DNA from: Hemileia vastatrix | Lineage: Eukaryota; Basidiomycota; Pucciniomycetes; Pucciniales; Zaghouaniaceae | Length of the DNA: 64,000 bases | NCBI GenBank assembly: GCA_030280995.1 | Contig: JASXTE010000005.1 | Location: 31,068,501 to 31,132,500 of the forward strand | Direction of reading: 5' to 3' | Shown here: piece by piece, positions 33,539 to 48,717 of the stretch | Position numbering within the stretch: the stretch's first letter is position 1 | How the letters are laid out: every line of letters starts with the position of its first letter | The notes under the pieces: model-generated | What the model saw: the letters and a program-made list of their open reading frames with translations, nothing else | Told to the model about the DNA's origin: nothing | Database searches by the model: none | Translations under genes and position numbers: made by a program

Positions 33539-34590
33539 ATTATAGCTTTTTGTTCTAATGCTAAAAAAAAACATATCAACTCTAACTTAATTTCTTTAAG
33601 AATCTATCAAATCCATCAAATCCAATCAAATCCCATCTAACCATATTCATCGACCTACCCTACATTATTAATTTATCTAATCTATTTATTTATTCATTTA
33701 TCAAATCCATCCAAGCTAACCTACCCACTTACACCAATTCATCTATCCTCAACACATACTCCCACTCATAAACTACACAATTAAAAACTACCACCATATT
33801 CAAAACTGGATGATACCTATTTTTAAATAAAAATAAAAAATAAAATAAAATCAACTGAACTAAAAAAAAAAAAAAAAAAAAACCAAAAAAACTAACTCTA
33901 CACAAACTACAATCACATCTCCACCCACCCACCCACCCACAGACAGACAGACAGACACACCCACATATAAACAATACTAAATGTTAACAACAGAAGACTG
34001 AACAAAAGTCAAATCAAATCAAGTGCACACCAACTTCTACCAACTAACCAACCCCCTCTTCTTAAAAGACTTAAAAATAAATTAATTATAAAAAACCCTT
34101 TAACATATCATTGATAAACAACTTGCTATATTGAAAATGAATAAAAGTTAGGAAAAAGCCGTAAGATGCCACATGCACACATTAAAATGAGTTTTTATAA
34201 AAATTTAACGATAAAAACTTGCTTACAATCAATCTAGCTTGAAAAAAAAAATCACGGTTTAATAGCATAACAATTGGAAGTAATAGACACCACACACTCA
34301 CAAAAACGGGGAGAAAAAGAAATGGAAAAGAAGGAAAAGTGAAAATCTAATAATAATAATAAAAAAGACAACTGAAAGAAATTATAGGGTTTAAAATAAA
34401 ATTGTAAGGCAGAAAGTGACATTTGGTCAAATAATCAGATAATTAAAAACTGCAATGTCGAAAAGACATATCTGCAAGTAACCATACATAATAGTTATAG
34501 AATCAGCAATGTAAATAGGAAAAATTGCCTATCCTTGAAATAAAACCATAAGAGCAAAGAAGTATTATATGCTGCTAAAAGCTCAGGACC

Positions 34591-34635
<45 letters not shown>

Positions 34636-34723
34636 TCTCGCCCCCTCCCCCATTTCTCCCCTATTTCTCTCGTTCCTTAATATTATAAAGGATTAAGTCG
34701 GCTTTCCAACACGAGATTATCAT
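33539..34723. other. Intergenic region downstream of RSP5
   Basis: No gene. It contains an A run (33860-33882), a CCCA/CAGA microsatellite (33915-33960) and a CT microsatellite (34596-34630). The end of the RSP5 3' UTR should lie here. Confidence 0.5.
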
Positions 34724-38173
<3,450 letters not shown>

Positions 38174-39480
38174 GCTGGATAAGAAAAAGAAAAGAAAAGA
38201 AAAGTGGGGAGAATTAAAAGAAGAGGAGGATGAAGAGCGAAAGAAAGAGAAAGGAAACGGTCAAGACGAAGATCCGACGGTCAAGAGGATTAAGTTAGCG
38301 ACTGCGCAATGGCTTATGTCAGCATAGTCTCGCACTAGCGCACTCGTTTGAGCCCCGCAGCAGCAGCTCAGAGGGCTCGGCACCCGCGACACTGCCCGCT
38401 GACAGGGCGTTGGCGACCGAGAGCTGCCCCAACACTTCATCCAATCTCTGACATTACTGCCCATCGCCCTCCGCAGCAATAGACAGTCGACACTGACAAG
38501 TGGCCTACACTCCCATCTTCGAAGCAAGGCAAGAACATTAAAAATATTTATCAAAACGATGGTCCATAGATGTTCTCATCTTGACGCTTATAGAATGAAC
38601 AATACTCATACAAATTTATTAAATGAAAAGCCTTTCAATCTAGTATTACATTATTAATTCCAAAGTAGTAAAAAGTGAGAAATCATGGTGGGTTTCCTTG
38701 TGAGGTAGAGAGAACCTATCTGATGACGTCTAAGTTTTTTTTTTTTTCTTTTTTTGGATAGAAAGATTGAAAGATTTAACAGAAAAAATAAGTATGCTTT
38801 GGTCTCTTTGGCCTATGATGGTTACTTAATTTTATCTGTTAAGTAACAATATTTCGGTTTAATTAAAAAAATTTAACTGTTTTACGTGTATATATCATAG
38901 AGCTGCAACTATATCTAGAAACCTATAGATTAAACAGTTCTTAGTTTCCTTTCTTTCTTTGTTTTCTTTTTTATTTATTTATTTATTTCTTTCTTTTTGG
39001 AAAAGTTAGTATAGGATTCTACTCTCCCTTGATTTTCATTAGGAATAAGCTACGATGTTTCATTTTTTTGTTCATTAATTAAGATAAGAAAAAAGAAAAA
39101 AAAATTAAAAAATATATGAAAATGATTATCTTGTTCTACATCTTTAGTATATACGAAGAATTGTAAGTGTGATACGTAATATAGATACATGATTGTTTGC
39201 TAAATTTCTCGTTATTTTTCACCGATTGTCTCGGATATGTTTTCTTTTTCATATTATTATTGTTCCTTTTGAATGTATATATTCTTCTTCAATTATAATT
39301 GTATGTGACTGAGTATTAATGAGAGAGAAAGAGGATAAGATGAAGGGGAAGGGTTTTTTTTTCCTTTCTTTTTTTTTTTTTTTCTTTTTTTTTTTTAGGA
39401 TGTGAGAAGGATTTTTTGAGATAAATACCTCATTAAACATAAACACTGGCGAAAAAAAAAAAAAATCAAAAAGAATTACA
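38174..39480. other. RSP5 upstream region
   Basis: 38180-38340 should hold the 5' UTR and promoter; a GC-richer patch lies at 38330-38530. Beyond that the sequence is AT-rich with T runs and no gene. A frame on the minus strand through the GC-richer patch has no recognisable motif. Confidence 0.4.
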
Positions 39481-39502
39481 TATCTCTACCAACACTTTTT
39501 GT

Positions 39503-39528
39503 TACGCCTCTTGGCGTAACAAATGCGT
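39503..39528. repeat. Perfect hairpin
   Basis: TTTGTTACGCC and GGCGTAACAAA separated by 4 nt. It is not followed by a clear T run on either side that would mark a terminator. Confidence 0.55.
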
Positions 39529-39685
39529 AATAGTTGTGTATGTAATACAGCCGTTCATTTAATTGGACTTAATATGCAGTTTAAAAGTTAGAACAACTTC
39601 TCCCACTCTTACAAGCCTGCCTCTCCACGCACTACCCACCAAGATATCCCCAATAAGGATATTCATGCACGAGTTGGGGATATTC

Positions 39686-39844
39686 TAGGGAGGGGACATA
39701 AAGGTTGAAAAATAAGTGCAAGAAAAATAAGTGTGAGAAAAAAATAGAACAGAAAAATATTCTTTTTGCAACATTGGGAATTTTTGTTTTATAATTTTTT
39801 TTTCTTAAAAAATAATTTCTTTTAATTTCTTTTTTTTTTTTCAA

Positions 39845-39878
<34 letters not shown>

Positions 39879-39988
39879 TTGAAAAAAAAAAAAAAAAATT
39901 CTCATGGTTACAAAATATTTTTCTTACACTTTTTTTTCTAGCACTTACTTTTCTTATATTTATTTTTCTGACCTTATGTCCCTCCCTA
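39686..39988. mobile_element. MITE family 5
   Basis: 303 bp with inverted ends TAGGGAGGGGACATAAAGG and, in reverse complement, TAGGGAGGGACATAAGG. The similarity continues inward for about 60-70 bp ('aaaaataagtg', 'gaaaaatattc'). A TTA microsatellite lies in the middle (39848-39880). It abuts the Harbinger-like end at 39994. Confidence 0.65.
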
Positions 39989-40242
39989 CAATAGGGGGTG
40001 TCAGTTCTGGTAAACCCGTACTTACAAATCCTCACTTATCTAAGTGCGGATTTCTGAAACACAAAAGCTCCAACACTGGAGGATTTCAAAAGTGAAATAA
40101 GTCACTTATTTCACTCAAATCTGCATTTTCTCAACCAAAAGTGCCGATTTCACCATCAAGTCCCATTTCACTGATTTGTCAGCATCATCCCATTCATACG
40201 CAGCACTCCACAGCATAACACTTCATAAATCAAAACATTGTA

Positions 40243-41817
40243 CAGTGGCCGGACTGAAATTTTCACCTGGTGCATGCATAATCTGGATTATCAGCTTTTT
40301 TTTTTTTCTTCCTGCTACCACCACCAACGCCACTCACACCTCAAGGTAAGTACCGATTTCTCATTTTTCTTTTATATTTTACTAATATCACTTTTTTTTT
40401 GTTTTTCTCTTTCTTTTTCTTATTAATTTTTTAAGTTCAATCCTTACCTGCATTTTCACCTGACCCCTGCACCTATGACACGAGCCCGAGCCAAAAAGAG
40501 GCACTTGACGACTGAAGAGAAGGCAAAGATAGTTGGCATGTCAATGTGGGGGGCCAATCCATACCAAATTTCAAGGCGTTATGGGATTCCTCGGGCCACT
40601 GTGCGTGATATCATCAAGAAACACAATATCACTGGCACAGTGGAAACTGTCCAACGCCCTGGCCGACCTCGCATTTCTTCTGATCGTGACCTTCGGGAAA
40701 TCAGCCAAGTCCTGTCAAAAAACAGAAGATCAACATTAGCTGAAATTACAGACACACTTACAAATGAAATCTCACCTCGTACACTTCGAAGGCGTGCACA
40801 TGAACTTGGATTCCATAGCCGAGCTGCTGTAAAAAGCCATTTATTAACTCCTCACACAAAACTCGCCGCCTCAAGTTTGCTCAAGAACATTTGCACTGGA
40901 CTAGTAATGATTGGAAGGCTGTGCTATGGTCCGATGAATCTAGTTTTGAAATTGGAAAGACAACCCGTCAAACTTTAGTGTGGCGTCAAACTCAGGAAAA
41001 GTTCAAAAATGATTGTCTTGTACCCACTTTCAAGAGTGGGCGATCCTCGCTAATGGTTTGGGGTTCTTTTCATAGCAATGTTAAGGGCCCCCTTGTATTT
41101 CTTCCAGCAAAACAACGAACAACTAAAGATTTTATTGAAAATGTTTATCTCTCAAACTTACTCCCTTGGCTTGCAAAAAATGATGGACGCAACCGGCTAA
41201 TCTTAATGGAAGATAATGCCCCGATTCACACCTCACACCTTGCTGCTCAATTCCGTGAAGCAATTAACTTACGCAAGATGATAGACTGGCCAGCACAGTC
41301 TCCTGATCTCAATCCAATTGAGAATGTATGGCGAGAAATCAAAGATTCTATTTCTCAACTTTATCAACCAAAAACAATCCCTCAGATGCGCGAGGCCATT
41401 CAAATGGCTTGGGACAACCTTCCGAGCAACATACTAGACAATTTAGTTGCATCCATGCCTGCTAGGATGCAGGCTGTTGTTGATGCTGAGGGTGGCTCCA
41501 CCCGCTGGTAAGGTGAGGTAACTTTTTTTTTTAATCATTTTTCAACAATTTTTTTTGATGAAATGTCTTATCATACTCTCTAGTTTCAATGCTGAAAGGC
41601 ATGGCCTTGTCACCTTGCTCATTCTCAAATTTCAAATTTACGAAATTTCAAATTTGGGTTTTTTTTATAAAAATGTTATCTGATTAAAAAATAAATGTTA
41701 TGGCTGTTTTCTACATGGTGGTTAGAGTCGGAAAGATATTAGGACCATGTATGTAGAATGGATAATCGCTGAGTTATGAGAAAAAAAAAACAGGTGGAAA
41801 TTTTTGTCCGGCCACTG
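40243..41817 (+). mobile_element. Tc1/mariner element (Tc1-1)
   Basis: 1575 bp with TIRs of about 27 bp (CAGTGGCCGGAC...CACCTG), TA on both sides (40241-40242 and 41818-41819), and one transposase gene. The 3' TA is shared with the next element. Confidence 0.9.
40475..41511 (+). pseudogene. Tc1/mariner transposase with a single frameshift
   Basis: From ATG 40475 the N-terminal half shows a paired-type helix-turn-helix (LTTEEKAKIVGMSMWGANPY, RYGIPRATVRDIIKKH) and the linker GRPRISSDRDL. Near 40858, in a short A run, the frame changes by one base. The catalytic half then reads FAQEHLHWTSNDWKAVLWSD and ends GGSTRW at TAA 41509. The catalytic residues are present: D in WSDESSF, D in MEDNAPIHTS and E in SPDLNPIENVW. 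I count 35 residues between the second D and the E, so the signature is DD35E. About 345 residues across the frameshift. One base is the only visible lesion, so the element died recently or carries a sequencing error. Confidence 0.88.
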
Positions 41818-41819
41818 TA

Positions 41820-42564
41820 CAGTGGCCTGTAACAAGTTTGCGACCAAATTTCATTTTGGAAATTTGCATATCACCCGCACCCTCCAGGCTCTGATTCATA
41901 CCACCAGCACCACCTCCCTTCATCAACAATCTCATTTTTATCTCATGGTAAAGTATCTTTTCACCTTTTGAAGTCTTCTGTACTTATTTCTATTATTATT
42001 AATGATATTACCTTTCACTCGCTACATAGATGTACTGAAGAAGTTCGGAAAAGCCTCAAGTGTGACGTGCAAGAAAAATATCAACTTCAAAATCTCAAAG
42101 AGATGCAAGAAGCATCCCTACAGGCTTGGAATGACTAGCCAGCCTCTGAATTGGAAAACCTAATTGCGTCAATTCCCTCAAGGATAAAAATCGTTATTGA
42201 TAACCATGGCAGATCAACTCGTTGATAACTTGTAGCAGGGTTGGAGGAGGGGGACTATTATTAAATTTTTTTTTTCAAATATTTTTTTTTTTCAAATTCC
42301 TTTTAGGGAGACATTGTATAATGTCTCAGCTATCTAATGGTACATATTTCATCTGGGTAAAAAAATTGTTACTGGTAGCTGGAAAATTTGCTTTTTGGAT
42401 TTCAATTTTTTTTAAATGTTACAATTGCTTTTCTGTGATTATAATATGTTAGATCAATTTGAAACATGCTTTTACACCAGAATACAAAGCAAAAAATTTT
42501 TCTGATATTTATTGAGTGAGTAGTGTTAAAAAAATACTGGTTGCAGACTTGTTACAGGCCACTG
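41820..42564 (+). mobile_element. Deleted Tc1/mariner element (Tc1-2), in tandem with Tc1-1
   Basis: 745 bp, TIRs CAGTGGCCTGTAACAAGT on both ends, related to but distinct from those of Tc1-1. TA is shared with Tc1-1 on the left and present at 42565-42566 on the right. Confidence 0.85.
42031..42225 (+). pseudogene. C-terminal tail of a Tc1 transposase
   Basis: Reads LQAWND, a TAG stop, then ASELENLIASIPSRIKIVID and GRSTR before TGA. It is parallel to AWDNLPSNILDNLVASMPAR...GGSTRW of Tc1-1. The catalytic core is deleted, so the element is non-autonomous. Confidence 0.75.
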
Positions 42565-42598
42565 TACATCATTTACATTTTTATACCATATAACAGTC

Positions 42599-43149
42599 AT
42601 GCTTTCCTCACTCTCAAATTGTAATAAATTACATCAAGAATTAACTTTCATAGCTCTTGATATGCTCTTGGACTCTGATTGCAATTCTGATTCTGATCTT
42701 GAAGAAAATTTAATTTTTTTTAACAAAAATAGCCAAGAAACTTTACTTTCTTTCGAGAAAACCTCAAGTATTTCATACCCCCAAGTACATCATCCAAACA
42801 CTTCTAAACCTATCTGTGCCCAGTCTTAGACAGTTGTTTAAAACTTCTCAGGAATGTTTCCTTCAATTGCTTGACACTGTGACAAATGTTTGTTGTGTCT
42901 TGGGGTGCAAAAAAGGCACAAAAACTACACAAAAGTTATGTAACAATGGTTTTTAGCATTTAAAAGTCATAAGTGGGTCTTAGGCACAAAAAACAATGGT
43001 TTTGTAAATGTTTCACAACTGTTTCATAATTGTTGCACCTCATGGCAAAACAAAAATGATTCATAGTGTGAGCTTATTTAGGATCACCCTATTTTTCACA
43101 ATAATTCTCAAAAAGAACAACATGATCCTTTAATTCAATTGGCTGTCAC
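42599..43149 (+). pseudogene. Harbinger transposase N-terminal remnant, split by a MITE
   Basis: MLSSLSNCNKLHQELTFIAL, the acidic LDSDCNSDSDLEENL, then a frame change to YPQVHHPNTSK-like and NVSFNCL-like residues. MITE family 3 interrupts at TGA 42872-42874. It resumes at 43069 with sequence matching 32520-32430 in reverse (the NNSQKEQ...QLA segment) until the LTR at 43150. Confidence 0.7.
42875..43068. mobile_element. MITE family 3, copy 3
   Basis: 194 bp with ends CACTGTGACAAATG and CATAGTG. The 3-bp target duplication TGA (42872-42874 and 43069-43071) is confirmed by the uninterrupted transposase sequence near 32515. CACTG ends and a 3-bp duplication suggest a CACTA-like origin. Confidence 0.85.
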
Positions 43150-45180
43150 TGTCAGCCTGGATATTCTCAGGAGTAAGTGAAAATTAGCTATAAATTTTAT
43201 TAAACACATGTAGTATACATGGTAACAATAAATAAAGGTAAACAAGTTGTATACATAAGTAAAATGTATGATAAAATACAATATATATCCTTATAACATC
43301 TTATATACACATATATATCCACTTTTTATAAGTCTTATTTACTTAATATTAAGTTGGAATATGCCAGGGTAGTCCTAAGAACCTTAATATTAAGGCTACA
43401 TAATTTTTAAGGAGAGTTAAAGCTGTTGTTTTCATTGTTTTATGTGAAAAACAAGAAATGCACTTTAAATCACTTAAAAGTTGACTATATGCGCTATAAA
43501 ATTACTATTATTAAAAATGCACCTTGGCAGATCAATTTTTCTTAATTAGGACTATTGAATTGGCTACTCAAATGCATATAAATAACACTTTTCAAATTTG
43601 GTGTTTTTTATGCCAGAAATGGCTTCTGTGTACTGGCCACAAACTGCCTGCATTTTTCCCACATAAATAGCTTCATTTTTAACCAAGTTAGCTTTGTCAC
43701 ATTATAATTACCCCAAATTCTATGCACAATATGGGTAAACAAACAAAAATAGGTGAGAGGTGCTTACTTAGTGTCCTAATTTAATTTTATGTGCATTGAC
43801 CTCATTGTATGCACTTATTTCATTAACAACCTCAATATTAGTGCCATAAAATCACTACCACACTTAAATTTGCCTAAATTAGTCAAGGATTTACCCATGC
43901 AAGCGCCTGCCAAGGACTGCATTCATTTACCCCACATCTCACATCCTTTTTTGTGTTTCACAGTGGTTTCTCAGTCAATTTTGGTCAATTTGGATGGGGA
44001 TTTCACATAGTAATCTGGAATAATTAGCCCCTTCATTTCTACTTTTAATCACCCTTAATATTGTGTAATATTTATTCATATTCTTTCTTTTTTTAGTCTT
44101 TTATTTTAAGGTATTATATGCATATACTCTCTTTTTTGCTTATTCTTTTATTTTGATGGATAATCCCTATTACTCTAGGATTTTGGCAGGTGATGCCATT
44201 CTAATTGTGTTATTGGTTATTACGTATGTTGATGGACAGTTGTGTTAGAGAGAATGAGGTGTTATTAGCTGTGTATAGGACTGGTAAATCAGGGGGATAC
44301 ATTGGAGAATTATTGGGTATAAAAATAGGGGTTTTTTGGTCTTATTTTCTACATTCCTTATCATTACAATCAAAATATGTAACCAATACAATTACAATAC
44401 ATATCAATAGTACTTATAAAGTCTTTGAATAGTATCTGAATTATTACATATATTTTTCTACCAACTATAAGATTGTAACACATTTATAATTAGTGAGATT
44501 AAAATTACTGAGACCTTTTTTAATACTTATTGGATTTGTACTAAAGTATTCATATAGGACCATTAAAATCTCCTAGAAAACTGATTAAATCAAGCGATTC
44601 ATGTCTCTTTCCTTGAGCTCAGCCTGAAAAATGGGGGCCTTTCCTCAAGAATTCTGTTGGTTATCTTCCAGTAAGTAAAATATATAAAAGAGGCTACAAG
44701 TAAATAAAATCCTGATAGAAATATTTATGTAATTACAACAGGTTGGGGCCATTTATATAGTGATTTTTGAAAAAGAATCCCTGTTATATAATAAAATTGT
44801 GATATTGAATCAACAATTTTACCACTAATTTAACTTAAAAATTGTTAATACTTGGAGTCTGTCAATAGACCAATTAATTTTGTGATCTTTGCAGATAATA
44901 AACCAGATAATATAAACTTATTAAATGTTTTTTTAAAAAGGACTCTTAATCCCTGTTTATTAGTTTGTAAATCTCTTTATATATTTAGAAAGAATATTAC
45001 TGACAAAATTTTCTTTTTTAAATATAAAAACACAGCTACATATTGTAGACCAGTTTTATCAAGTGACCACATAAAAAGCATATTTGACTTTTTGGCACTT
45101 ATAAATTCACTTAATACCTACAAGTAAGCAATTAAATTGTCTCCAGTAGTATAAATTAAAACTGATAAAACTCCTTTTTT
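43150..45180 (+). mobile_element. Gypsy B-family 5' LTR and leader, truncated
   Basis: An LTR of about 1480 bp (43150 to about 44629; TGTCAGCCTGG...), diverged from the B LTRs, followed by a leader whose order matches 56860-56330 read in reverse. It begins with a 'tgggggcc' primer-site-like sequence. The leader stops at 45180, where another LTR begins. No gag remains in the window. The small frame 44852-45127 is in the leader and is not a known protein. Confidence 0.75.
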
Positions 45181-45488
45181 GTCAGCCAGGCTGCTAGACT
45201 TACCCAGTAAAGTAATTAATTATTTACTGAGATGAAGCCACACCTTTTTATTTCTTATATATTATTAATTATAATATATTTACTTTAAATTTACTTGTAA
45301 TAGATTAACTAGTTAAAAAAAGTAAAGTTAGTAAATAATTAAAATTAATATCAAATGTCCCTTATATTTTTATTTCCTAACACTGTGCTCAATGACAGGT
45401 TAAGAGAAATAAAATTTAATATTGAAATAAAAATAAAAATATACAAAAAATTCAAATTAATTATTTGCAATGACACTTACAGTAATTT
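45181..45488 (+). repeat. Partial gypsy A-family LTR, opposite orientation to A
   Basis: Starts TGTCAGCCAGGCTGCTAGAC and follows the A LTR for about 300 bp, including a 'cac.gtgctcaat' segment. It is then cut by element A at the AATTT target site. Any continuation would start at 63844. Confidence 0.65.
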
Positions 45489-46281
45489 TGTCAAGGGGCT
45501 CTTTTGGTCTAGAAGATTGGTTCGAGGTTTTTACGAGGGTTTTAAGGGTTTTAATGGTCTCTCAACAAAAAGTACGTATTTCTAAATCAATATGATTAAT
45601 TTACTCAAATATAAAAGGTAGATTTTAAATATTAATATAGATTATAGACTAGAATTACGCTATTGTAAATACTAATGTTATAAAGTATAGAAATAAGTGT
45701 TGTATTGTAAGTGTAATAATAAAGTAAAGTAATTGAAGGAATGTCTTGAAAAGCACAAAGTAAGAGGCCTTTTATAGGCAAAACATGAGGGAATAAAATA
45801 TACGGAATTTACACCATCTACTATAAGAGTGTGAGAAAAGATAACAAAAAAAAGGAGTACATATATGACATAAGAAATAAATAAACTGGTACGTCAACAA
45901 GGGCATCAAATTTATTAGCAATAAAGTTTGAGTTCCTTGGACTGTCACAATTAATTACACAATAATTAATTAATTATATTACTTTCACTGGATTCCAGAT
46001 CTCTCACTGAGGTAATATAATTGGTTTAAAGTTTTTTTATTATAATTTTTTTATTAAATTTTATTCCCATTGACTTATACTATTGAGCACGGTGTTAGGG
46101 AGTAAAATTGTAGGGGACATTTTATTTACACTAATTATTTATACTACTTATTGTACTTAACTAGTTAATTGTAAGTAATACTTAAGTAGATAATTAATTA
46201 TTAGTAAGAAGAAGAGGTGTGGCTTCAACTCAGTAAAATAATCAATTATTTTACCGGTTAAGTCTAGTAGCCTGGCTGACA
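45489..46281 (-). repeat. 3' LTR of gypsy element A
   Basis: 793 bp. A TATAAAAGG box lies at 45768-45776 on the minus strand; in the 5' LTR copy the site has mutated ('tttaatagg'). Confidence 0.9.
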
Positions 46282-46293
46282 CACCCTCACTCT
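46282..46293 (-). promoter_or_regulatory. Polypurine tract of element A
   Basis: AGAGTGAGGGTG on the minus strand lies immediately upstream of the 3' LTR, the expected site for plus-strand DNA priming. Confidence 0.6.
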
Positions 46294-46315
46294 AAAAAAA
46301 ACAATAAAAAAAATG

Positions 46316-48712
46316 CTATGATTTTTTCTTTTTATACTTTTTTAGTAGAGTAGGAAGATTAGATATCTCCTTCCCAGGTATCCAAGAATCATATTCAGAT
46401 GATTTATTCTTGAATCTCAATAAGTATTCTGTACCTTTTTCAGCAGTGACTATTCTGTCATTTAGAATTTTTTCAATTTCAGCTGTTTCAGTGATTTCAT
46501 TTGGGGTTTTCTTTGGTCTTACCCTCCTTTTTGGAAATAAATAACTATTGGATGTGTAAGGTTTCAGAAGAGATATTGGAAAAACAGGATGTTTTCTGTC
46601 ATATGGAGAATACAAAATAACCTCAACTGCATTATCTCCAATCATTTTTCTGACAACAAATGGACCAACAAATGGATCTTTAAATTTGTTATTACCTTGT
46701 AAGTTGAAGTAGATTGTAGAAATCAACACTTAATCACCCGTTTTAAAAGTGTATTCTTTATGGGATTTGTCCCATCTCTTCTCATATTCAAATGATTTTT
46801 CAATACATTGTTGAGCATGATTTCTGCATAGTTTTTGCATTTGAAGAAAAGACTTTGCACCAGGATGTATATCCAATTTAGGTATTTTGTTATTGAGAAT
46901 TTGGGCAGGAGTGTTTGGAACATATCCAAGCCAGAGCTCAAAAGGCTTTCTTTGAGTAACAGAATGAACAGTGCTATTATAAGCAAATTCCAACCCAGGA
47001 AGTAATGTAACCCAGTCATGAGTGAATCTGTCATTATCTTTATACTCAAGTCCAAAGGCACAATATCTTCTTATCATGTACTCTAAAGTCTGAATCATTC
47101 TTTCAGCTAAGCCATCAGTCTGTGGGTGATGGGCCGTAGAAAGTTTCAGATCACAACCACAAACATCCATCAGAGACATCCAAAATTCAGAAGTAAATTT
47201 AGGGTCTCTGTCAGAGATTATGGCTTTAGGAAAACCAGAAGTATTAAACATATGAGACCACCATAAGAAAGCTAATTCTTTAGTGGAAACATGCATGTGG
47301 GTAGGGATAAATTTACACATTTTTGTGAATCTTTCCACAATAACCCAACAAGAGTTATAACTGTCTTTACCAGCAATAGGTAATCCTGTTAAAAAATCAA
47401 TGTTTATTATCTGCCATGGTGCATCAGGAGGTTCAATATGTTGCATTAATCCTGCTCTTTTACCAGTTAATCTTTTTGATTTTTGGCAAGAATCACAAGA
47501 CTCAACATATAATTTTGTGTCTTCAGACATATTAGCCCACCAAGCAGTGTTCTTAATTCTGATCATTGTTTTTTCAAGATCAAAATGTCCAGCTGATATG
47601 TCATCATGAAAAATTTTCAAGATGATTTCTCTCATAGAAGGAGGAATAACAATAACATTACTCAACGTTCTCCTATAATATAGATATCCTTCATCAATTG
47701 AAAATTTACCTTTTTACAAAGCCTTCTGGTACTTTGGTGGAAGGGTTTTAATTAATGCTTGTATTGAAGCATTCTTTGGATCATTTAATATGGTGCATAA
47801 CTTTTTCAAGTCAGTGTCCTTATCATATGAATCCAGAATAAGCTGTAATAGCTCTTCCTCCATATCAACCACATATATCCCATGTATATGAATAATTTCA
47901 TCCTCAGGATCATAAGCAGGATTAGAGTCATCATTTGGTAAATTTAACCTAGATAACATATCCACATTTGAGTGAGCAATACCAGCCCTATGAATAATTG
48001 TCATTCTCCCTCTTTATTCTTGAACAGCCAACTGCCATCTGAACATATGTCTGTTTGGTGTTTTCAAGTTTAAAAGCGATTTAACTGCACTGCAGTCAGT
48101 GACAAGCTCAAATTTCTGGTCATCTAGGTAATAATGAAGCTTTTCTAGAGCCCACACTACAGCTAAACATTCTAATTGAGTAGCACCATATTTCAATTCA
48201 CTATTTCTCAAGGTTCTTGAAATATAACAAATTACTACTTCTGAAACTTTATCATTTATCACTTGTTTTTGATGGAGGGCAGCACCAAGACCAATGAAAC
48301 TGGCATCAGTGTACAAAAAAAATGTTTGATTAAAGTCAGGTAAAGCAAGAATTGGTGCTGACATCAAACAGTGTTTCATAGTGTCAAAGGCTCTTTGTCT
48401 TTTACTATTCCAGACAAAAGCAACATCCTTTCAAGTTAATTGGGTAAGGGGTAAGGCTATGACTTGGTAATTTTTAATATACTGTCTATAGTTTCCACAG
48501 ATTCCCAAAAAACTTTGGAGCTCTCTAACTGTAGTAGGAGCCTTCACCTGTTTTCTGGCTGCCACTTTGTTTTGGTCAACACATATCTGTAAGCCTGAAG
48601 CAACATGACCAAGAACTTTTAAAGAATGGAAACCAAATTTAAATTTCTTCAAAGCAAGTGTCATATTTACTTCATCCATTTTCTGGAATAATTTACTCAG
48701 GTGGTTAAGATG
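46316..48712 (-). pseudogene. Pol of element A, C-terminal part (RT thumb, RNase H, IN, chromo-like)
   Basis: Continues the RT frame interrupted at 58370: across the B insertion and one copy of the target duplication the reading passes directly into HLNHLSKLFQKMDEVNM. RNase H has LYTDASFIGLGAALHQKQ. Integrase has HDDISAGHFD...CDSCQKSK and the D,D,E motifs in NIDFLTGLP, ISDRDPKFTSEFW and HPQTDGLAERM. The C-terminal segment YLLRFKNKSSEYDSWIPGKE resembles a chromodomain. Stops: TGA near 48430 (Arg expected), TAA near 48013 (Tyr expected), TAA near 47713 and TAA near 46730 (Glu expected at both). Dead. Confidence 0.88.
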
Positions 48713-48717
48713 GTCCT

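Larger units (their letters stand above)
39994..43149 (+). mobile_element. Harbinger-like element interrupted by three insertions
   Basis: Transposase-side end GGGGGTGTCAGTTCTGG at 39994, then the same leader as 33090-32790 read in reverse. At 'caaaacattgTA' (40242) it is split by two Tc1 elements and resumes at 42565 with 'TAcatcatttacattt'. It is split again by MITE family 3 (42875-43068) and is cut at 43150 by a gypsy LTR. The other end of the element is not seen. Confidence 0.8.

Noticed and set aside
38261..38554. 97-codon minus-strand frame upstream of RSP5
   Set aside because: Lies in the GC-richer RSP5 upstream region with no recognisable motif; could be a short upstream exon but nothing supports it.
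44852..45127. 91-codon frame before the partial A LTR
   Set aside because: Corresponds to the non-coding leader of element B (56330-56640), where the frame is not kept.
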